Of a stretch of 64,000 nt of DNA, positions 58,958 through 64,000 are shown one piece after another (within the stretch, counting starts at the first letter, position 1; each line of letters starts with the position of its first letter). The stretch comes from JACVRM01 sp046262315 (GTDB taxonomy: Bacteria; Actinomycetota; Thermoleophilia; Gaiellales; Gaiellaceae). The notes below the pieces were generated by a model. It made no database searches. It had not been told where the DNA came from and saw nothing but the letters and a program-made list of their open reading frames with translations. Where the stretch lies: the NCBI GenBank assembly GCA_046262315.1, contig JBHEMZ010000029.1:1-64000 (forward strand), written 5' to 3'. The position numbers were made by a program, and so were the translations under genes.

Positions 58958-59950
58958 TCACCTTGTCGTCGTCCGCCGGGTCCTATCCGTACATGCCTTC
59001 ACGTCCTCCAGACAGCGTAGCCACGTGGCCGCTTCCCTGCCGAGGCGGGATTCGGGGTCAACCCGGTTCGCCAGCCGGAACTGGCGCTCGGCCGCCGGCA
59101 GCTGTCCCTGCCACGCGAGCGTGAGACCCAGATGGAACCGGACGGTCGGGGCGCGAGGGAAGCGCCGCGTCAACGGGCCGAGACGTGAGAAGGCACGCGC
59201 GGGATCGGACTTCGTATAGCGCGCCAGCGCCGCGGCGACCTGCGGTTCCGGGTCGCGCGGGGCAAGCCGGGCGGCCGCCGCGTACTGGCGCTCCGCCGAG
59301 CGCTGGCGACCCAGCCCCTGGAGGGCTCGCCCGAAGAGCAGCTTCGCGCGGACGTCCGGCCGGCGGGCAGCGCGCTCCAGAGCCGCGAAGAGCTGCGCCG
59401 GTTGGTTGCGCAGGCGCTGGAACGCCCGCGGCGGCTCGAAGCCGGGCACGAATATCGGGATGAACGGTGCCGTCTCGGGATGCAGGAAGTCCTCGGCGCG
59501 CAGCGCGGAGATCGTATTGGGCTGCGCCTCGGCGGCCGAGAGCCACGTCGCCGTCGCTGCGCGCTCGTCACCGCTCCAGAAACGGGCCAGTCCGAGGTGG
59601 AGAAGGACCAGCGCGTCCCGCGGCCGGCGTCCGGCCAAAGCCTCTAGCGCCGCAACCGTGCCCTCCGGCCAGCGCGCGAACGCCGCTCCAATCTCCGCAG
59701 CGGGTGAGGTGTAGCGGTCGAAAATCCCTTCGGCTTGCTCGCGCCGGCCCCGGGCGTAGAGCGCGCTCGCCCGGCGCAGCGCGCGCGCCTCCGCGTCGGT
59801 CCGCACTCCGAGGTCGAGCACGAGCGGCGGTGCGCCTTTCCGGGCGCCGCCTTCGTCGTCGCCGCCTCGCGCGGCCACGAGCGCCGTCACGCCGATCGCT
59901 GCCGCCGCGGCGAGCGCGACAGCCGCGACGATGCGCGTACGGGCGGACAC
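58958..59950 (-). CDS. Membrane-anchored TPR protein
   Basis: 330 aa from GTG 59950. N-terminal membrane anchor or signal RIVAAVALAAAAAIGVTALVAARGG, then tetratricopeptide units (ALYARGRREQAEGIFDRY; LLHLGLARFWSGDERAATATWLSAAEAQP; LLFGRALQGLGRQRSAERQYAAAARLAPRDPEPQ; FHLGLTLAWQGQLPAAERQFRLANRVDPES). Likely a scaffold outside or at the membrane; no specific partner visible. Upstream neighbour of the sigma-factor gene on the same strand. Confidence 0.85.
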   Translation of the reverse strand: MSARTRIVAAVALAAAAAIGVTALVAARGGDDEGGARKGAPPLVLDLGVRTDAEARALRRASALYARGRREQAEGIFDRYTSPAAEIGAAFARWPEGTVAALEALAGRRPRDALVLLHLGLARFWSGDERAATATWLSAAEAQPNTISALRAEDFLHPETAPFIPIFVPGFEPPRAFQRLRNQPAQLFAALERAARRPDVRAKLLFGRALQGLGRQRSAERQYAAAARLAPRDPEPQVAAALARYTKSDPARAFSRLGPLTRRFPRAPTVRFHLGLTLAWQGQLPAAERQFRLANRVDPESRLGREAATWLRCLEDVKACTDRTRRTTTR

Positions 59951-60006
59951 GCCGACGACCCTAGCGAGCCTCCGCAGCCCGCAAACTGGTGGCTACTCTG
60001 AGGCGA

Positions 60007-61158
60007 ATGGGTCCGGTCGAGGGGATCGCGGAGGTCGACGCCGGGCGAGCGCGCGAGCTGCTCGCGGGCGACGCCGCGCCCGTGCTCGTCGACGTGCGCG
60101 AGCCCGCGGAGTGGAACCAGGGACACCTCGAGGGCGCCACGCTCGTCCCGCTGGCGACACTGGAGGAGCGCATCGCCGAGGTGGCGCCGAAGCTCGAGCG
60201 ACCCGTGCTGCTGTATTGCCGCTCGGGCCAGCGCTCAGGACGTGCCGCAGCGACCCTGGCGGCCGCAGGCTACGCGGAGCCGATCAACCTGGCGGGCGGG
60301 ATGGTCGCCTGGGAAGAGCTCGGTCTGCCCACGATCGTTCCGAGCTCGCTCGACCGCGACAAGGTGCGCCGTTACAGCCGCCACCTGCTCATCCCCGAGC
60401 TCGGCGAGACGGGGCAGCTCAGGCTGCTCGACTCGCGCATCCTGCTTGTCGGCGCCGGAGGCCTCGGCTCGCCGGCCGCCCTCTACCTCGCCGCCGCCGG
60501 AGTCGGAACGGTCGGCATCGTCGACGCTGACGTCGTCGACGACTCGAACCTCCAGCGCCAGGTGCTGCACTCAACCGCTGCCCTCGGCCGGCCGAAGGTC
60601 GAGTCCGCGCGCGAGCGCATCGAGGGCCTGAACCCTGACGTGGACGTGATCGCCTACGACGAGCGCCTCACCTCCGAGAACGTCGATGCGATCCTCGACA
60701 AAGGCTGGGACGTGATCGTAGACGGGGCGGACAACTTCCCCACCCGCTACCTGGTGAACGACGCGTCCGTCTGGCACGGCATCCCGGTCGTGCACGGCTC
60801 GATCTTCCGCTTCGAGGGCCAGATCACTGTTTTCAAGGCGCACGAGGGCCCTTGCTACCGCTGTCTCTTCCCGCAGCCGCCTCCGCCGGAGCTGGCGCCG
60901 AGCTGCGCGGAGGGCGGCGTGCTGGGCGTGCTCCCCGGAGTGATCGGATCCCTCCAGGCAAGCGAGGCCCTGAAGCTCGCACTCGGCATCGGCGAGCCGC
61001 TCGTCGGCCGGCTGCTGCTCTACGACGCCCTCGAGGCCTCGTTCACCGAGGTGGCGCTGCGCCGCGACCCCGACTGCCCGGTGTGCGGCGAGAACCCGAC
61101 GATCACCGAATACGTGGATTACGTGGAGTTCTGCCTCGGACCCGAGGATGCGGCCTGA
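60007..61158 (+). CDS. moeZ: Rhodanese-MoeB/ThiF fusion (MoeZ): sulfur-carrier adenylyl/sulfur transferase
   Basis: 383 aa from ATG 60007, with TACTCT 7 nt upstream (leaderless). Unusual order: rhodanese domain first (LVDVREPAEWNQGHLEGATLVP, active Cys in LLYCRSGQRSGRAA, about residue 70), then E1-like domain (RYSRHLLIPELGETGQLRLLDSRILLVGAGGLGSPAALYLAAAGVG; ATP-binding GxGxxG at about 140), GADNFPTRYLVND, catalytic Cys in APSCAEGGVLGVLPG, zinc CxxC pairs (CYRC; CPVC). Activates the CysO C-terminus as acyl-adenylate and transfers sulfur. TGATG coupling to cysO. Confidence 0.95.
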   Translation: MGPVEGIAEVDAGRARELLAGDAAPVLVDVREPAEWNQGHLEGATLVPLATLEERIAEVAPKLERPVLLYCRSGQRSGRAAATLAAAGYAEPINLAGGMVAWEELGLPTIVPSSLDRDKVRRYSRHLLIPELGETGQLRLLDSRILLVGAGGLGSPAALYLAAAGVGTVGIVDADVVDDSNLQRQVLHSTAALGRPKVESARERIEGLNPDVDVIAYDERLTSENVDAILDKGWDVIVDGADNFPTRYLVNDASVWHGIPVVHGSIFRFEGQITVFKAHEGPCYRCLFPQPPPPELAPSCAEGGVLGVLPGVIGSLQASEALKLALGIGEPLVGRLLLYDALEASFTEVALRRDPDCPVCGENPTITEYVDYVEFCLGPEDAA

Positions 61159-61436
61159 TGGCGACCGTGCGCATTCCTCCGACACTGCGGGCAGAGACGG
61201 GCGGGGATCGCGCCGTCACAGCGGTGGGGATGACCGTCCGTGAGGTGCTCGACGACTTGACCCGCCACTACCCGGAGCTCCAGGCGCGCATCTACGCCGA
61301 CGGCGGCCTGGCTCGCTTCGTGAACGCCTACGTCGACGGCGAGGACATACGCACCCTCGACGGCCTCGAGACACCGGTGGGCGACGGCTCGACCGTGATC
61401 CTCCTTCCCGCGATGGCCGGCGGACTCGCGAGTTAG
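61158..61436 (+). CDS. cysO: MoaD/ThiS-family sulfur carrier, CysO-like, with three-residue tail after Gly-Gly
   Basis: 92 aa from ATG 61158, sharing a base with the moeZ stop. Beta-grasp ubiquitin-like fold: ATVRIPPTLRAETGG, GMTVREVLDDLTRHYPELQARIY, FVNAYVDGEDIRTLDGLETPVGDGSTVILLPAMAGG, then LAS. In mycobacterial CysO the Gly-Gly is terminal and becomes a thiocarboxylate; here LAS follows and would have to be cut off. Clustered JAMM protease (62469) is the natural candidate. Confidence 0.93.
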   Translation: MATVRIPPTLRAETGGDRAVTAVGMTVREVLDDLTRHYPELQARIYADGGLARFVNAYVDGEDIRTLDGLETPVGDGSTVILLPAMAGGLAS

Positions 61437-61471
61437 TCGCTCTTAGCCACCAGGCCACGCGCGCGGCACTC

Positions 61472-62410
61472 ATGGCTGTCAAGACCACCAGCTCGCTTCT
61501 CGATCTCGTCGGCTCGACGCCGCTGGTCGAGCTCTCGCGGCTCTCTCCGAAGCCGGGAGTACGCCTGTTCGCGAAGCTCGAGGGCCAGAACCCCACCGGC
61601 TCGATCAAGGACCGCGTCGCGAAAGCGATGATCGACGACGCGGAGACGTCCGGCGAGCTCGATCAGACGCGCGAGCTGCTCGAGCCGACGAGCGGGAACA
61701 CTGGCATTTCGCTCGCCATGGTCGCGCGCATCAAGGGTTACAGGCTGACCTGCGTGATGCCCGAGGACGCCACGGAGGAGCGCCGACGGCTGCTCGGCCT
61801 GCTGGGCGCGAAGATCGTGCTCTCACCCGCGGGCGAAGGCACCAACGGCTCGGTGCGCGTCGCCAAGCAGCTCTGCGAGCGGGATCCGCGCCTTTTCATG
61901 CCTTTTCAGTACGAGAATCTGGCGAACCCCCGGGCCCACTACGACGGCACGGGAGCCGAGATCGTGGAGGCACTCGACCGCGTGGACGTCCTCGTCGCGG
62001 GCCTCGGAACGGGAGGCACGCTCATGGGCGCGGGCGCTCGGGTGCGCGAGGCGTTTCCGGACGTCGTCGTGGCAGGCGTGGAGCCGCTGCCGGGCGACCC
62101 CGTCATCGGCCTGCGCTCGCTGGAAGACGGCTACGTACCCCCGATCCTCGACGTATCGAGGCTCGACCGCAAGATCCTGGTCTCGAACGAGGACTCGGTG
62201 AGCGGCGTCCGCGCGCTGCTCGACCACGAGGCCATTTTCGCTGGCGTCTCCTCGGGCGGCGTCATCCACGTCGGGCTGCGGCTTGCCGCTGAGCTCGAGG
62301 AGGGCGTGGTCGTGTGCGTGCTCGCAGACGGCGGCTGGAAGTACCTGTCTGCCCCGTTCTGGGCCGCCGACGATGTCGAGCGGGCGATGGAGCGCACCGT
62401 CTGGTGGTAG
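61472..62410 (+). CDS. cysM: CysO-dependent cysteine synthase CysM
   Basis: 312 aa from ATG 61472. PLP lysine in NPTGSIKDRVAKAMI, phosphate-binding TSGNTGISLAM, GTGGTLMGAGARVRE, ISSGGV-like FAGVSSGGVIHVGLRLAAEL and C-terminal ADGGWKYLSAPFWAADD, strongly like Mycobacterium tuberculosis CysM (LEPTSGNTGISLAM; WKYLS). It condenses O-phosphoserine with CysO thiocarboxylate instead of free sulfide. Its substrate preference is inferred from the operon and similarity. Confidence 0.94.
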   Translation: MAVKTTSSLLDLVGSTPLVELSRLSPKPGVRLFAKLEGQNPTGSIKDRVAKAMIDDAETSGELDQTRELLEPTSGNTGISLAMVARIKGYRLTCVMPEDATEERRRLLGLLGAKIVLSPAGEGTNGSVRVAKQLCERDPRLFMPFQYENLANPRAHYDGTGAEIVEALDRVDVLVAGLGTGGTLMGAGARVREAFPDVVVAGVEPLPGDPVIGLRSLEDGYVPPILDVSRLDRKILVSNEDSVSGVRALLDHEAIFAGVSSGGVIHVGLRLAAELEEGVVVCVLADGGWKYLSAPFWAADDVERAMERTVWW

Positions 62411-62468
62411 GCCGCGCCGCTTCGCGCCGCGGCCTAGGTGGAGTTCTCTCACGCCGGGAAACCGCGTA

Positions 62469-62846
62469 GTGGTGATTCCGGCGGCGATTCGCGAGCAGCT
62501 TCGCGCGCACGCGCGCGAAGCGCTTCCCGGCGAGGCCTGCGGCGTCGTGGTGCTCGAAGACGATAGGGCGGTGCGGTACGAGCGCGGCCGCAACGCCTCC
62601 CGCTCTCCGTACCGGTTCAATCTGGAGCTCGATCCGGAGGTCTGGTTCCTCGAGGACGAGGGTTACGAGCTCGCCGTCTTCCACTCGCACCCAGCGTCCG
62701 AGCCGCGGCCGTCGCGCACCGACCTCGCGAACGTCGGGCTCTGGGAGGGGCGCCCGTACCTGATCGTGCGGGCGGACAACGGCGAGCTGCGCGGCTGGCG
62801 CATCGTGGGCGACGCCGTGACCGAGGAGCCGCTCGCCGATCAATGA
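62469..62846 (+). CDS. mec: JAMM/Mov34 metalloprotease, Mec-like
   Basis: 125 aa from GTG 62469 (GTG 62472 possible). VVIPAAIREQLRAHAREALPGEACGVVVL opens the fold; the zinc motif HSHPASEPRPSRTD fits HxHx7Sx2D with Glu in PGEACG. In M. tuberculosis, Mec cleaves the CysO-cysteine adduct to release cysteine; QbsD-like JAMM enzymes trim carrier tails. Here it may do both: remove LAS after Gly-Gly and release cysteine. Last gene of the cluster. Confidence 0.93.
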   Translation: MVIPAAIREQLRAHAREALPGEACGVVVLEDDRAVRYERGRNASRSPYRFNLELDPEVWFLEDEGYELAVFHSHPASEPRPSRTDLANVGLWEGRPYLIVRADNGELRGWRIVGDAVTEEPLADQ

Positions 62847-62892
62847 GGGGCGCGCGGCCCGCCCTCCCGAGCCGCGCGTCTCGGACGCGACC

Positions 62893-63240
62893 TCAGACGA
62901 CCTTGAACGAGCCCTTCATCGAGCTCTTATGCGGATCGCAGACGTACGTGTAGGTGCCCTTCTTCAGCGTCACAGTCCACGTCTTCGTCCCCCTGGCGGC
63001 AACGCCGGACTTCTTGTTCACGCCACCGCCCTTGAGGTGGAAGTTGTGGATGTTCGACTTGTCCTGAACGGTGATCCTGTACTTGCCTGCCTTCAGCCTC
63101 GTGACCTTCTTCCCGCCCATCTTGAGCGTGATCGTGAAGCCCGGGCCGACCGTCGCCGTGAGCTTGTTGGCTGCCTGCGCACTCACCGGCAGGGCGAGCG
63201 CGACCGCGGTCACGGCGAAGACCCAGATGTGCCGACGCAT
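62893..63240 (-). CDS. Plastocyanin/cupredoxin-like secreted protein
   Basis: 115 aa from ATG 63240 (Shine-Dalgarno AGGAG, 5 nt away; the GTG six bases upstream is less likely). Signal peptide MRRHIWVFAVTAVALALPVSAQAA. Copper site candidates: HNFHL (His), CDPHKSSMKG (Cys, His, Met). Lysine-rich mature domain. A type-1 copper electron carrier, or a cupredoxin-fold scaffold; small compared with plastocyanin. Confidence 0.9.
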   Translation of the reverse strand: MRRHIWVFAVTAVALALPVSAQAANKLTATVGPGFTITLKMGGKKVTRLKAGKYRITVQDKSNIHNFHLKGGGVNKKSGVAARGTKTWTVTLKKGTYTYVCDPHKSSMKGSFKVV

Positions 63241-63341
63241 TGACACTCCTCTCGTGTGCTGCTCGAGTACCCCGCCCGCTCGAGAGAGCGGCGCGGCTCA
63301 AGTCTAGATACGGGCCTGCAGTCGAAACGGTTCTAGGAGGG

Positions 63342-63728
63342 CTAGCGCGTGACGGGCGCCGCCGCGGCGATGCGGATCTCGGCAACGATGTCGTCGAGCC
63401 GCGCATCCTTCGTCAGGCAGGCGAGGGCGCCCGCCTCCTTCAGCGCCTCGATCTCGCGCACGGTTGCCGAGGCGGTAAGGCCGACCACGGCGGTTCCGGG
63501 CGTCGCGGCCCGGATGGCGCGTGTCGTCTCCACGCCGTTCATACCAGGCAGCCGGTAGTCGAGCAGCACGACATCCAGCCGGGTCTTGCGGCAGAGCGTG
63601 ACTGCTTCCTCGCCCGACCCCACCGCCCCGGCGACCTCCACTCCGGGCTTACCCCCGAGGAGCAGCACGAGGGCCTCGCGGAACACCGCGTTGTCCTCGA
63701 CGATGCCCACGCGTAGCGTTTCGCCCAC
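63342..63728 (-). CDS. Single-domain response regulator
   Basis: 128 aa from GTG 63728, TAGAGT 6 nt upstream (leaderless). Receiver only: RVGIVEDNAVFREAL (acidic pair), VVLLDYRLPGMNG (phospho-acceptor Asp about 57), VVGLTAS (Thr), LTKDARLDDIV (Lys about 108). No output domain, so it acts through a partner protein or as a phosphate relay; no kinase nearby. Confidence 0.93.
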   Translation of the reverse strand: MGETLRVGIVEDNAVFREALVLLLGGKPGVEVAGAVGSGEEAVTLCRKTRLDVVLLDYRLPGMNGVETTRAIRAATPGTAVVGLTASATVREIEALKEAGALACLTKDARLDDIVAEIRIAAAAPVTR

Positions 63729-63873
63729 ACGGCCACTCTAGGCCGGGGCCCTGACAGCACGGCCGGAGCCCCACGTGCCCCCAAGGGGATCCCAGCGCCC
63801 CTGAAGTCACAGTAGCGAGGTATGGCGCACCCGACTGTCGCGCAAGCGCGACGATCTCGCGCACCGCGTACTA

Positions 63874-64000
63874 CTAGACGGCCTTCTGGACTTTCCCGGC
63901 CTTGAGGCAGCGCGTGCAGACGTACGCGCGCGTCGCCTTGCCGCCGAGCAGCATGCGGACGCGCTGGAGGTTCGGGTCGAAGCGGCGCTTCGACGCGACC
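63874..64000 (-). CDS. rpmB: 50S ribosomal protein L28 (3' part)
   Basis: The minus strand gives SKRRFDPNLQRVRMLLGGKATRAYVCTRCLKAGKVQKAV and TAG at 63874, the C-terminal two thirds of bacterial L28 with the CTRC pair usual in actinobacteria. The 5' part lies beyond the window end. Confidence 0.93.
   Translation of the reverse strand, partial: VASKRRFDPNLQRVRMLLGGKATRAYVCTRCLKAGKVQKAV

Noticed and set aside
63729..63873. Possible tRNA or small RNA between response regulator and rpmB
   Set aside because: No cloverleaf, T-loop consensus or terminator found by eye.

Overview
This window is high-GC chromosomal DNA from an actinobacterium. I infer a soil member of the deep-branching Thermoleophilia/Gaiellales type. 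The grounds are the very high GC, frequent GTG/TTG starts, many starts without a Shine-Dalgarno sequence but with a TANNNT box 6-8 nt upstream (leaderless style), a CysO-type cysteine pathway, F420-type LLM oxidoreductases, and abundant short palindromic intergenic repeats. The lineage is inferred from gene content only. No tRNA, rRNA, CRISPR array or prophage was found.

Layout. 1-9.2 kb: broken IS256-type transposase, a hypothetical gene, a Nei-type DNA glycosylase, two poorly known genes, and a large Lhr helicase whose -35 region lies inside a perfect LexA/SOS-type box. A degenerate copy of the lhr 3' end flanks a small membrane-protein gene. 9.3-13.9 kb: a divergent pair of HIT-fold proteins, then a row of plus-strand genes (AlkZ-like winged-helix protein, DUF1028, HhH-GPD, secreted protein). 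14-21 kb (minus): FAD oxidoreductase, methyltransferase and acyl-CoA dehydrogenase overlap each other; SDR, MaoC hydratase, VOC and FAD-Rieske protein form a second unit. 21.3-37.5 kb: mostly fatty-acid or alkyl/aromatic acid catabolism: lactate-oxidase-like enzyme, Zn alcohol dehydrogenase, three acyl-CoA dehydrogenases, acyl-CoA ligase, quinone-oxidoreductase-like enzymes, SDRs, thioesterase and LLM enzyme. A zinc metallopeptidase and a PGM1-like ATP-grasp ligase lie among them.

37.9-41.5 kb is a region of decayed genes (SDR remnant, frameshifted beta-propeller, frameshifted membrane protein) around a phosphotransferase. 41.5-49 kb holds a TetR regulator with its divergent glyoxalase-like target, haloalkane dehalogenase, a thioesterase interrupted by TGA, an HSL-type esterase, thiolase and another acyl-CoA dehydrogenase. 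48.4-53 kb is a five-gene branched-chain amino-acid-type ABC operon (livG-F-H-M-J, substrate-binding gene last). 53-57.2 kb holds an MBL hydrolase, a YtcJ-like amidohydrolase and an M20 peptidase. 57.3-60 kb holds the primary-type sigma factor and a TPR protein. 60-62.9 kb is a compact moeZ-cysO-cysM-mec cluster for protein-bound thiocarboxylate cysteine synthesis. The window ends with a cupredoxin, a single-domain response regulator and the 3' part of rpmB (L28).

The most notable points are: (1) all four components of the CysO cysteine pathway are contiguous, and the carrier has three residues after its Gly-Gly that would need removal, with a JAMM protease two genes downstream; (2) mosaic palindromic repeats whose stems covary between copies and which repeatedly supply the stop codon of the gene they abut; (3) SOS-type control of lhr; (4) several single frameshifts or nonsense changes in otherwise well-preserved genes, which need read-level checking because they could be assembly errors.
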